Positions 34,891-45,720 of a stretch of 64,000 bases of DNA are shown piece after piece (positions within the stretch are counted from its first letter, which is position 1; every line of letters starts with the position of its first letter). The notes beneath the pieces were generated by a model that did not search any database, was not told the origin of the DNA, and saw only the letters and a list, made by a program, of their open reading frames with translations. The stretch is from NCBI GenBank assembly GCA_947652605.1, contig OX393581.1:13024640-13088639 (forward strand), written 5' to 3'. The stretch comes from Elmis aenea. Lineage: Eukaryota > Arthropoda > Insecta > Coleoptera > Elmidae. The translations under genes and the position numbers were made by a program.

Positions 34891-35718
34891 GACCCTTTCG
34901 GCAAGTGTCAATAGTGTTAATTTTTTTAATTCGGATTAAAGTTGTCCACTCAAAATAATCTTTTTCTTAGTAAATACTCCACACACTTCCAATTCAATAC
35001 AAAAGTTCAAAAGGTCATTAGAGGAACAAGATTATTGGTGATTTTTCTTCCCAAGACAATGCGTTTTAATACTTGCTTCATCCTATGATCTTTTTTAATC
35101 ATTTACTGACGTTCTGTCCCCTTGATACAAAATTCCAATACCTCTTTGTCTTTGAGCTTTTATACAAAGGAAGTGGTAATAGATAACACTTTCGTCAGCT
35201 TAAAATCTTCCCCGATATTTCCCTCCAAACGTATTTGCCTATACACATGTCACAGTTTTTTTTTATAAAGCTTTGAGATAATTTTATTAAAGTTCCCTAC
35301 TTTAAAACATATTTGTATCACCAAGCGTGGCTTATCTAAGCTTTTGTTTTGAATACCCATGTTTACGTTTATACACGTTGAATAATAATATCAAAGGAAC
35401 CGGCACGACCTGTCTACATACTAAATTAAACGACTGTTTTGAAAACATGGATTCGCCTGGGACACTACAAAACTTCATAAATGGCAGTTCAACACAAATT
35501 ACTATACATAAAGAGTTAAAACGAATGAATAAGCACTTCAACTTGAAGTGCACTTAATACTCCCGGTCTAGCATGTCACTTTGTTTTGCAACAGAAACGT
35601 TCTGACAACACTCTTGCACAATATTTCATCCGTCTAATTCATTAAGCGAAATTACTTGTTCTATAGCAATGCATTAGTATTAAGAGAATAATAATTAATG
35701 CTACTAATAATTAATTAC

Positions 35719-35884
35719 CGTTACAATGGCTGGGGCATTTTCCACAGTTGGCGTGATTAATATTGTAGTTTTGGAGTTTGCCACCGATTTTCGTCCAATT
35801 AACTGTATCGGCGTAGCAGAGTTGGGGACATTTTTCGATCCTTGTTAGTCCTCTGGCGATGTACCTCAAATTTCGTAAACCAAT
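35719..35884 (-). CDS. InR: insulin receptor, exon for the end of L1 and start of the cysteine-rich region
   Basis: 166-base exon in phase 0 after TTACAG, encoding I-G-L-R-N-L-R-Y-I-A-R-G, then R-I-E-K-C-P-Q-L-C-Y-A-D-T-V-N-W. This corresponds to the family motif RIExNPxLCxxDTIxW at the end of the first ligand-binding L domain. It is followed by C-G-K-C-P-S-H-C-N, where the cysteine-rich region begins. It ends with one base of a glycine codon at a GTAATT donor (35718). The usual asparagine of the motif is cysteine here (EKCPQLC). The exons for the signal peptide and most of L1 should lie to the right; I searched the minus strand to 64,000 and found none. Confidence 0.94.
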
Positions 35885-36119
35885 CTGTAACAAAAAATTA
35901 AATTAGTACAAACTAATCCTGGTATAAATGTGAAATAGCACGCCCATAGATTATATTTATGAAATCTATATCATCCAGGCTAATATACAGTTTCCAAAAT
36001 TTGTAATAATCATAAAGTATTGTAAAATGAGGAAGACTTGGTTAATTTATAAGTTGAACATAAAAAAAAATTGCCAAATAACGGAACAAAATAAATATTT
36101 TAAAAGTTATTTTACCCAC
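35885..36119. other. upstream InR intron sequence
   Basis: Noncoding AT-rich DNA next to the acceptor of the 35884 exon. Confidence 0.6.
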
Positions 36120-36900
36120 TTCTGTTCGCCGACGTTAAAATAATTTTGGCAAAAGAATCGGATGCTGAATACACGATCAAAAAATTTATCGAAGAATTTG
36201 ACAAGTGGGGTTTCGATATCACTGTTGAAAAACCGAAATATATGGTAATTGGAATAATGGAAATACTGGTCAAGATATACTATAACCTTCAAAGGAAGGT
36301 AGGATAAAAATTGTCGATGAATACAAATATCTAGGCTAGGGGCAACTTTCACTTCAGATCTAATGGACAACAAAGACACCTAAATAAATTAGAAGAAAGG
36401 AGAGCAATAACTTGACAATTTAATTGAGTATTATGGAGCAAAAGTATTTGCTTGAAAACCAAGCCATACATCCAAATCTTTTGTACAAAGCTGTGCTATA
36501 TAGGGAGCGGAGGTGTGGACCATGTGTAAATGTTAAGAAGACAGAGTACGAGCAATGGAAATGAATTTCTGGAAAAGGTCTTGCCAACTAACGATTATGG
36601 AAAAATTAGAAACCAGGTCATATAGTAAAGAGCCTGACCGATATAATTGAAGAACAACAACTGATTTAGCACCTAAACAAAATGCCTGCAAGTAGAGGAC
36701 CTCATCAAACTGATTGGATTCCATTTAGAAGAAGAAAAAGGGTAAGACCGAAAAGAAGATGGATAGATGGGGTAAAAATAGCAATGGACAAAAGGAACTT
36801 AACGGATAATGACTGGTAGCATAAAAAGGAAGTGCGTTTAGGATGCGATAGACGGCAGCCAGCTGTATGAAAACCGCTACAAAACATACATATATATTTT
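36120..36900 (+). pseudogene. degenerate LINE fragment (RT end and C-terminus)
   Basis: Broken + frames show D-A-E-Y-T-I-K-K-F-I-E-E-F-D-K-W-G-F-D-I with K-x-K-Y-M-V-I-G, the segment just after the catalytic motif in RT. The fragment ends with K-R-R-W-I-D-G-V and a tail 'gcgtttaggatgcgatagac' shared with 835-925. The same segment occurs in the 43.2-44.4 kb fragment. Heavily mutated. Confidence 0.75.
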
Positions 36901-37454
36901 ATAGGTACTCAATCATTTTTGATGACAGTATTCGAAATGATCAATATTGTTACTTATTCATCTGTAAAAAATTGCTTGTTGACAGAGAACTTCACCTCGA
37001 ATGAGATGGAGTTATTAACTTGCGTTTTGCTTTAAAAATATAATACACATGTTACTAGGATTAAAATAATTGATTAATTCATTTTAACTGGAATTGTGGG
37101 CTGTGAAACCCAAGTTACAAAAATTACGTTGTTTCCTACAATAAATAACAAATAACTTAGACACGTCTTTGGTTGAGTGATGGCTTGCTACTAATATCGA
37201 TAGAATTTGTTTAAGTTCTTTGTCAATTTGCGATGTATCTAATTGTTCGGTGTTAGTCTTTTAGAAATTGACAAACCACAACTTTGTCCAAATTGCAAAA
37301 TGCGACAAAGTGTCAAATTAACGGAATTTAAAGTAAAACTGACACCAAAATTGTGTTTTAGTACACCGAGTCGATTAACACTGGACAACTTGAATAAAGT
37401 ATGCGCCAAAATATACAGTACTGAAATGAAAAGTCGAACAATAGTACCCAGTTG
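36901..37454. other. no recognised feature
   Basis: AT-rich noncoding. An open frame at 37243-37464 shows no known domain. Confidence 0.5.
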
Positions 37455-38195
37455 TCATCTGTGAGTTTATTTTTCCTGAAAGAAACTAACACACACACTA
37501 TTGGCGTGTTGATTTACCACGGTATGCGTAATGTAAGTGTTCGAAGTGTGCACTACCTCGCTGTAGACAGTTTTCATATCGTTCATGCAGATTCTCAAAC
37601 ATATCCCGGAACAAAGGTTGCTGCAGACTCCTGCAAAATGAGACGATTTTCTCGCGTAATGCAGGCACAGTTCTTGGCGGATCGTCATAGTTGAACACAC
37701 CCTCCTTTAACATTCCCCACTAGTAGGCATCAGGTGGTGTAAGATCAGGGGAGTGGGACGGGTATGGAAAGTACTACGTGAACTGATTCGTCCTGTGAAG
37801 TTTTTCTGCAGTATTCTCGAGCGGTATGGCTGGTCGCCCCGTCATGTTAATACCACTGTTAAGGCTCTTTGCCCAACAGAACCTTCTCATATCCTAAAGA
37901 AACGGCCCGTACACCATGCCTCTGTAGCGTTCTTGGGTGACGGTAAGAGCATCCTCAATGAAATAGGGGCCTAATATACTTCAAATTCCAAACTTGGTCC
38001 GCCTTCACGACCACTTTCGTGTGAGCGGAAATAATAACCAACTATGAATACTTTTTCGTTCGTCTAGAGACCCATTTCCAACAACGATTGCATAACACAA
38101 CTTCCTTTTCATTGCTGAGAACACGTACAGCTGGAGCTATGTCCTGTCGTCAAACACATATGCCCGTTCGAGCAGGCTGAAGTTTCAATATTGTA
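37455..38195 (-). pseudogene. mariner/Tc1-like DDE transposase fossil (DUF4817 group)
   Basis: Minus-strand frames give, in order, I-L-G-P-Y-F-I-E-D-A with V-T-Q-E-R-Y-R (about 37,980-37,920), a D-G-A-type block degraded to M-T-G-R-P-A, then Y-P-S-H-S-P-D-L-T-P-P-D-A-Y (about 37,770-37,725). W-G-M-L-K-E-G-V-F follows, and H-E-R-Y-E-N-C-L with A-H-F-E-H-L at the C-terminus (about 37,560-37,530). This order is that of insect transposases with a DUF4817 helix-turn-helix and a DDE catalytic domain. At least two in-frame stops (TAG) and a frameshift make it inactive. Terminal repeats were not located. Confidence 0.8.
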
Positions 38196-39167
38196 TATTT
38201 TGGCGCATACGGCATACCATATAAGCAAAGTATAGTATATAAAAAATAATAATTTATTGATATTGGCAAATGGTATTCTTAAAAGTGTAGCCTTTTTTTG
38301 ATCGATTTTACTCCACTCCATTATTTTCGTTTCGATGGCCGAAACTGTGTGAGACACATAAATCGCGATAGTTTATAAATATTTTTTATTTAAATATAAC
38401 AAAACCCTCGCTGTCACATAAATCCACCTGTAATTGAGTTTACAGAAGAAGCGGAACCAGACCGAAAAACCGTCCCTCGAGGACAATAACATGACAAAGG
38501 AGCGTGGCTCAACGGATTCCTGAAACTCTGGTGGCTAGATACGATGTTCAGGTAGTTTTAGAAGAACCCGAGGGCGTAATCAGTAGCCAAGGAAATTTTT
38601 TAACAAATCTGGAGAATCTTACTATACCTGTTGGAATGAATTCATATAAACAATTGCGTTACTGTACAAAGACCTTTAGAGGATCTTTCGAGAGTTACCT
38701 TACAAACTGAAAATAAATTGAACAACTGATTTATTTTTTAAAGACGTATTATTGTTTCACATACTATGAAATTACGAAACAATTTTATTTGGGTACAGTA
38801 CCTATTACAAAGAATATAAAATTCGATTTTATAATTCTTGATATAGCTACAAATTTACATAGACTTCTGACGTTAAGCGCGAAAACATATGATTGCATTA
38901 AATAGGAATCTCCTACAATTTTAATCTTTTTAATACTCTGCAACGACTCAGTTTCAATTCATTCATAATTTATCTTATTATAAGCTAAGCCGATGAAAAA
39001 CTTTAAATTAGACAGCTATAAAATCGAGCGAACGCTTAATTTGCGCCGATTAGCAGCCAATTAGTAAAAACCATCGCCCTTTTCAAGAAGTTATCGGTTG
39101 TTCTTCATCTGGTACTGATTTTATATTCAAGTTGTTTGGTGGTGCTTTTATCATCCACACTCTACAG
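38196..39167. other. no recognised feature
   Basis: Noncoding. An open frame at 38504-38710 on the + strand has no recognisable domain and no splice context; it may be a transposon remnant. Confidence 0.45.
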
Positions 39168-39238
39168 CAGGCCCGTGCAACCTGCCGAGAGCCGCATGTG
39201 ACCCCTCTGACATTTTTATGCGGCCCGCGGCCCAGTAG
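39168..39238. repeat. possible hAT end fragment (GC-rich)
   Basis: 'cagcaggcccgtgcaacctg' followed by 'atgcggcccgcggccc' resembles the termini of hAT-type elements. It directly abuts the palindrome at 39,242. No partner end found. Confidence 0.35.
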
Positions 39239-39241
39239 TTA

Positions 39242-40788
39242 TACAGGGTGTCCCAGCCAAGACGAATTATTCGATAGCTCTGTTATTAGTAATAATATTA
39301 AAAAAAGTTAAATATAAAAGTTGTTTGTTATCATTTACTACATAACCCAAAATTATTTTCGACTATACACAGTGTTTTGTTTTTGCGCTCTGATACCAAA
39401 CATTGTTTTTTTTATATAGAACACCCTGTATATTTTGCAATTTTTGGATGTAAAATTAAATTCTCTTTCAAAAATATTATAGGTTATTTATGTCTAAAAT
39501 GAACCGTTTTTGAGTTATTAACGTTTTTTTGAAAATTTTGACAGATGCAGACCTTTATAAAAATATTTATATTTATTAACATAACAACACCAGAGCAATT
39601 TACTCTGGTAATTTATTAGACAATAGTGCCATAGTGATTGTTGACTAGTTACATTTTTAAAATAATATACAGGGTGTTCGTTATACTCGGTCCATTTCGC
39701 TAAACTTTAAACGCATGTGTCATTTTTTTTAAATGGAACACCCTATATATTTTTACATTTTCTTGTGGAAAATTTAATTAACTTTCAAAGTTGTTAAGCA
39801 TGTTTTATGTCTAAATATAATATTTTTGAAGTTATTTCGTTTTTTATGATTATTTGCGAGTATTTTACCTAAAATATCGGTAGTAGCCTTTGAAAATTCA
39901 AAACAATTTGTATGAACTGTCAACCAGAACAGTTAATAGGCAAAATTTCCACTATTATGCCACTAAAAATCCGTATTTTTTAAGAATTGTAGATACACCG
40001 CATAAATGGCAGCAAATAACACCAGCATGCTGTGTATCTACAATTCTTAAAAAATACGGATTTTTAGTGGCATAATAGTGGAAATTTTGCCTATTAACTG
40101 TTCTGGTTCTGTTCATACAAATTGTTTTGAATTTTCAAAGGCTACTACCGATATTTTAGGTAAAATACTCGCAAATAATCATAAAAAACGAAATAACTTC
40201 AAAACTATTATATTTAGACATAAAACATGCTTCACAACTTTGAAAGTTAATTAAATTTTCCACAAGAAAATGTAAAAATATATAGGGTGTTCCATTAAAA
40301 AAAAATGACTTACATGCGTTTAAAGTTTAGCGAAATGGACCGAGTATAACGAACACCCTGTATATTATTTTAAAAATGTAACTAGTCAACAATCACTATG
40401 GCACTATTGTCTAATAAATTACCAGAGTAAATTGCTCTGGTGTTGTTATGTTAATAAATATAAATATTTTTATAAAGGTCTGCATCTGTCAAAATTTTCA
40501 AAAAAAACGTTAATAACTCAAAAACGGTTCATTTTAGACATAAATAACCTATAATATTTTTGAAAGAGAATTTAATTTTACATCCAAAAATTGCAAAATA
40601 TACAGGGTGTTCTATATAAAAAAACAATGTTTGGTATCAGAGCGCAAAAACAAAACACTGTGTATAGTCGAAAATAATTTTAGGTTATGTAGTAAATGAT
40701 AACAAACAACTTTTATATTTAACTTCTTTTAATATTATTACTAATAACAGAGCTATTGAATAATTCGTCTTGGCTGGGACACCCTGTA
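39242..40788. mobile_element. 1.55-kb near-perfect palindromic mariner-like element, TA duplication
   Basis: Ends TACAGGGTGTCCCAGCCAAG and its exact inverse, with TA at 39240-39241 and 40789-40790. The two arms of about 750 bp are almost identical over their whole length. The centre is near 40,012 with a loop of only about 30-50 bases around 'cataaatggcagcaaataac'. Within each arm a second pair of TACAGGGTGTTCG / ACACCCTATA ends occurs (about 39,671-39,752 and 40,278-40,360), as if one MITE had been engulfed by another before or during formation of the palindrome. No transposase. It lies upstream of the first visible InR exon, so it is probably inside an InR intron. Confidence 0.92.
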
Positions 40789-41079
40789 TACAGGATGTTT
40801 CAGACCACCCGTACCAGCACTTTTATTCGAAAATGCGACGTCTGACAAAGATGGGGAAATTTTTTTATGACAAAAGTGCATATGCAGAACTGACTGACGC
40901 TATAGCAGTTTTCGTAATTAAACCGGAAGTGCCCAAATCCGGAAGTAACTTTAAAAACGTAAATTGTACCATCCGGTTTTTATTGCATATTTAGAAAGAT
41001 ACTTAATAAAAAACACTATTTACTTGAAAGTTTTTTTGATTATCAGTAAGTATAGTTTGTGATCCATTGGACCTAAATC
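40789..41079. repeat. fragment of another 'tacagg' repeat
   Basis: Starts 'tatacaggatgtttcagacc', contains 'ggaagtgcccaaatccggaa', and shows weak similarity to 49,099-49,330. No inverse end identified. Confidence 0.4.
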
Positions 41080-41470
41080 GTAACAACATTTAAAACCCTA
41101 TTCGCATGTAACCGAGTTCTGAACACTTTAGTTTTCCATTTCTTTAAATGAAATTTTAGATGTGTGTGAAAAACCCGATTATTTGAACATATGTAGGTAC
41201 ACTATTGTTTCACTTTCGGTCTCGCCGAAAATAAAACACCCTGTATATTTCAACATTTTTGGAAAGAGGAAGCAATTTTGAATACAACTGCACTTTTTTG
41301 TTTTTGTGTAATGATTATAACCTCACATAATTTTTGACCGAAAAAGTTTTTTTTTTATTGAGCGCGAGTCATTTTTTTTAACGGAATGGTAGTGGTAAAT
41401 TAACGAAAATAGTGCAGTTGTATTCAAAATTGCTGGTTTGCACCAATTTTTCGTCTAATATAATACTCAT
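41080..41470 (-). repeat. dispersed repeat X, copy 2 (inverted)
   Basis: Read on the minus strand it shares with the 59.6-kb copy 'gtacctacatatgttcaaat' and 'agaactcggttaca', followed on the other side by 'acaactgcactattttcg'. Diverged, noncoding. Confidence 0.65.
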
Positions 41471-41817
41471 AAGAAGAAAATGTGGTATTTTGCGATTTTT
41501 TTATTTACAAAAAGTACAAAAAATGTGTTATCACTATTAGAAAGGGATTAAAAAAGTGCACAAAAAATGTTTTTACACATTTCGAAAATGGAATACAATA
41601 AAAAAAGCTGAAGACGATTTTTGGGAATCAACTTGTTATTTTTCCCAGTTTTCAGGGAAAAAACAGTATAATCTATTTCTAATTTCTTTAGGACTAATGG
41701 TCGGCACAAATTTGCAACTTTTTCTACTTTAAACTGATGCTTTAGCTCTTATAATAAGCAGAATCCATTAAACTGAAATTTTAATTTGTCTATGTATTTT
41801 AAAATTGTATTAGTCAA
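41471..41817. other. no recognised feature
   Basis: AT-rich noncoding. Confidence 0.5.
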
Positions 41818-41955
41818 AAGTGGGACTGTTGAGTTGTGTTGTGCTGACTTTTTTCCATGTTTTTCTGTCTTGTGCTAGCCTTTTTATGTCTTTCCATTTA
41901 ATGTTTCTATCCGCTTTTTTAACTTCGTCGTCCTATACCTTACAGTAAAACGACT
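41818..41955 (-). pseudogene. LINE C-terminal fragment
   Basis: The minus-strand frame D-D-E-V-K-K-A-D-R-N-I-K-W-K-D-I-K-R-L, then A-Q-D-R-K-T-W-K-K, ends at a stop after S-P-T-F-D. This resembles the last residues of LINE ORF2 proteins of the kind found at 28.4 and 50.9 kb. About 42 codons, open. Confidence 0.65.
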
Positions 41956-43214
41956 CATGACTAAATAAATAAATAATTAGTCAAAAGTGTATACAGTACA
42001 AACGAAACAATAAAAAAATATTGCACCGCGACTAAGTTATTAAATACCCAATGTGAATATAAATATCAGATTTTGTTCTATCATGTTTTCAAAATTGATG
42101 GTTAATATGTTAAATATAAAATACCTTATGTCATGGTACATACTCGTCCAATATAAAAGATAAAGAAAACTCCATAAAATACGAAAATTAACAGAGAGGA
42201 AACTGTTGTGAACATACCTATTGCTTTTGTACTTTCTTTTATCCATGACAAGAGGAATACGTTTTTAGATTTCTGGATACAGTTAATGAAGTAAAAATAA
42301 TAACATTGTAATGTCATAAATTATATGAAATTTTGTTAACTCGTGTGATTCTTAACTGACAAATATTTTTTGATTCTCGATATAGTACAAAAAACTGACA
42401 ATGAGTGTCGTGTATCAAGTGTTGCCTACTTACGCACCTATTTTTAGAACTGTTCTTTTTACTCTCTACGAACAATCGAGATACGGAATTCTACTTCCTT
42501 GTAAGCACGACACGAGAGAATATTAAAAGTACCCACGTTATTTACATCTGTTTGTATAATGTTGCTCTCAAAAAGGTCAAGGAAAAAAGTTAACTCCATG
42601 AATGAGAGATTTAAAAAGGTTTCAAATAAACAACAAGCTTTGCATAAATTCCAGAATAATGAGTAACAAAAAGAAGTATAATAGCATATTCGTGTTTTTT
42701 TTTTGTAACTTTCTCAAGTTAGGCAACTTGAATTTTAATTATAATTGCAAGTTTTCTTGAACTTGCAGTTTTGCTCCCTAGCCGCCCACGTGCCGGTGAA
42801 AACCCTCCGATGTTAGCAGAGTTTCATAACTTTGCAATTTGTAACAGTATAATTGGCTAATTTCAGACGTGCTCGGCTTGTTTCTGTATTCCGCTAACAA
42901 GCTAATGTCACGTTGATCGATCACATTATAAATAAAACATAAACTTGTTACGGGAAATTTGTACAACATGCTGTTTTTGTAGCTTTCCCCTACCAAATTA
43001 AGGAATATTTTGGTGACAAGCAATAAATCGATTAAATTCTTACTTGTATGTACATATTATTTATGCCATTTAATTTAATACAGAGTTGGAAGAATATTTA
43101 AAAATGCAGTAAGTCACTTTTTGTAAATGTTTGGTTGATACAAGTGATTTATTTCTGATAAAAATGTTTGATTTGATGGTAACCCCGTACCGTAGGAATG
43201 AAAAATAACCCATA
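41956..43214. other. no recognised feature
   Basis: AT-rich noncoding DNA with short random frames on both strands. Confidence 0.5.
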
Positions 43215-44456
43215 TCAGTTCACTGCTCATAAAATGAAATCAAAAGACTGCTCAAACTATCGCGGTCTGGGCTTTACAGCTACCATAGGGGAACTGGACG
43301 GAAGAGTGCTACAGAATCGAATCGAGTGTCAAATGGAAAGGTTTTGACCAAGAAAATCATGTATTGATAATCTATTTTGCATAAAACAACTAATAGAAAA
43401 AACATCAGAACCATATTTCCACATACCTTGACATTAAAAACTTTAAATAAAGGCACTATCGGCTTTTGGAAACTTTCACATGTCAACTCGGGCTAAGGTT
43501 TGGTTGGCTACAGAACTACCCCTGCCGTGTATCACACAAATTATCATCAGTCAGGTAATTCTTGCAGATAAAAATTGTACGTGCACAGACAAAGTTAGTT
43601 TGTTACTTTAATCGTTCCCGTTTTCCTTAAAAATAAAAAATCGATTGACATCGTTAGGTATATTTTTTTGTTTTACATTTTTAATTACGTATCATCAAAA
43701 AAAACTTAATCAAAAAAGAGTCGGAAGCGGTAGTTTTCCCGGCTACCGACTCCTCAAAAAAGCTCCGACTTCTTGACTCCCCTCTCCGACTTTCTATCCC
43801 TGGAAAAAACTGTTGCGCACGGGAGTCAATCTTTATAGAGTTGAAAAAGGCGTATGGCGGCGTTCCTGTTTGTAACCATGGGGTGCATTGAAAATTGAAA
43901 GAAAATCAAACGCATCCAAGTAATGAATATAAACGCAGAGAAGTAATAATATAGAGATAATATTAGCTTTGTTAAAACTAGAAAGGCAGTGACTGATTCG
44001 TTCTCTGTCAACAAAGGTCTGTCGCCTCTCTCCAATACTTCATATTGCATTCGATATCTGCTCTGAGAAATTGAATCAGAAATGTAGTAAAATGGCAGTC
44101 TAGGTATATTGAAGATAGAAATATCTACACGTAATTATTCGCAGGAGACCAGGTTATCATTGCCGGGGACATGAAGGATGCTTTGTATATGCTGAGAAAA
44201 TTTATCGAGGGATACAAAAGCTGGAATTAAAAATAAACACACAAAAGATACAACATGTGGCAGAGGGATGTGAAAAAAATATGTGACCTGGATGGTGCAA
44301 CTATAAAAACTTCAAAAGAGTACTTACTATTACTTGGGAAAAATTTAACGAAAGACGATAGATACCAGAGGAATATCTTGAATAAAGTATGAAGGAAAAA
44401 GAACTATTCGCAAAAATCCTATACCAAACACAATTTATCGATTATAAAAAATCAGT
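43215..44456 (+). pseudogene. degenerate LINE with RT domain
   Basis: Broken + frames keep the order of RT blocks: K-D-C-S-N-Y-R-G (about 43,245), R-V-L-Q-N-R-I-E-C (about 43,305), a degraded F-V-N-K-G-L block near 44,000, then Q-V-I-I-A-G-D-M-K-D-A with L-R-K-F-I-E (about 44,150-44,210). The E-Y-L-L-L-L-G-K-N-L block follows (about 44,325). Same family as 36.1 kb. Many stops and frameshifts. Confidence 0.75.
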
Positions 44457-44881
44457 TAGTAGTAGTAGTAGTCTTTATTTGTTCTGAAAAATCCAAAAAG
44501 GCGTAGAACATGTCACAGTAATGATATAAAAAATACACATATATACGAATATATACAACACAATTATAATTACTTAAAGGAGTTTTTAAAGTAATCGTCA
44601 TTAAGGTATTCACTAACTCCATAGTAAGCTTTAGAAATTAGGACATTTCTTAATCTTTTCTTCAAGTCAGGAGTGCGTAGATTTTTTATACTCTCAGGTG
44701 ATGTATTAAATTTGTTATATATTGCAATAATTATAGAGGCAACATTTTTTTGAAGATAAGTATATTTGAAGCAATCGGGCTTAAGATTTTTTTTATGTCG
44801 TGTATTGGCTGCATGGTTTCTTATATTCACTTCAAACAGATCAAAATTATTTCTTACGAAAATGGTAAAAGATGCAACCAA
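44457..44881 (-). pseudogene. LINE 3' end with (CTA)n tail
   Basis: On the minus strand an open frame of about 103 residues (N-I-R-N-H-A-A-N-T-R-H-K, I-A-I-Y-N-K-F-N, L-K-K-R-L-R-N-V-L) matches the C-terminal region of Jockey/I-like non-LTR ORF2 proteins. It is followed by a short 3' region ending 'aacaaataaagactactact', that is, an AATAAA plus a CTA microsatellite tail at 44,457-44,475. The tail marks the insertion point of target-primed reverse transcription. It lies head-on against the + strand LINE to its left. Confidence 0.75.
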
Positions 44882-44962
44882 TTTTAACTTAATCCGTCTT
44901 ATTTGTAAGAGCCAATCAGCTGTATAAAAATGAATTTAAAACACAAACGATTGAGTATTCCA

Positions 44963-45323
44963 TAAGGCCTCTACACAACTATCAATTTGTTGGTACAACC
45001 GACCGACCATTCCGATAAATTGTTTAATGTGAAGTCTGTCACCCGACCAACCCGACAGTTGGATAAGTTAGAACGGTCGGGTGGCCAGACCATCCAACAA
45101 GCCAACCGCCCCACCACATTCCTCTAGATGAGGACTATTAAACCGAAAATTTAACGCTATTTATAAATTTGTTACCACAAAATGGCATAAGAGCCAAAAT
45201 AATAAAAAAAGTTATGACGTTTATGCTGTGTTGGTTGGACTGGTCGGGAGGTGTGTAGACAACACACAACACGGTGTTCCCGACGGTCGGCTCCGACAAA
45301 TTGGATAATGAGTAGAGGCCTTA
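44963..45323. mobile_element. 361-bp MITE, TAAGGCCTCTAC ends
   Basis: The left end TAAGGCCTCTACACAACTAT and the inverted right end TAAGGCCTCTACTCATTATC share 12 terminal bases and then 'caatttgt'. The interior is rich in 'ccgacc' / 'ggtcgg' words. The TA at each end could be a mariner-type duplication. No coding capacity. Confidence 0.75.
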
Positions 45324-45712
45324 GCCTTAGTGGTTTCCCGACAATAAAAGATATTACTCAAAATAAGACCAATCACGATTAAGATACTGCGATTCTGTAT
45401 TTTATACGCAAACGAACATTAACCAACAAAAATCATTGAGAAATTCTGATCGTTAAAGGTAGTGCACGCATTTTAGAAACTAGACCATTGCAAGGGAAAA
45501 TATCAGGACCTTGTTCTGCACCGTTATAGAAAGGGCAATGTTGTAACTAAGGAAACATCTTATCACACACAAAATTTCGCTGTGAATGGTCAAAATTCTC
45601 CATATTTAGAGAAACCTGACTCATCTTCCCGCATGATAAAAAATAATCTACTACAACGTACGCTTTAAATACCAATCCGAAGCATATACTTCAAGATGTT
45701 CTAAAATGTTTA
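45324..45712. other. no recognised feature
   Basis: Noncoding sequence between two mobile elements. Confidence 0.5.
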
Positions 45713-45720
45713 GTTCAGAC

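Larger units (their letters stand above)
29675..35718. other. InR intron (6.0 kb) with hAT and repeat insertions
   Basis: Between the donor at 35718 and the acceptor at 29675 on the minus strand. It contains a truncated hAT element (29814-30870), a dispersed repeat (30917-31345) and a foldback arm (34585-34890). The stretch 31,350-34,580 shows nothing recognisable apart from AT richness and a slightly GC-richer patch near 33,950-34,330. The stretch 34,895-35,718 also shows nothing recognisable. Confidence 0.7.

Noticed and set aside
38504..38710. 68-codon frame downstream of the transposase fossil
   Set aside because: No recognisable domain, no splice or promoter context; may be a transposon remnant.
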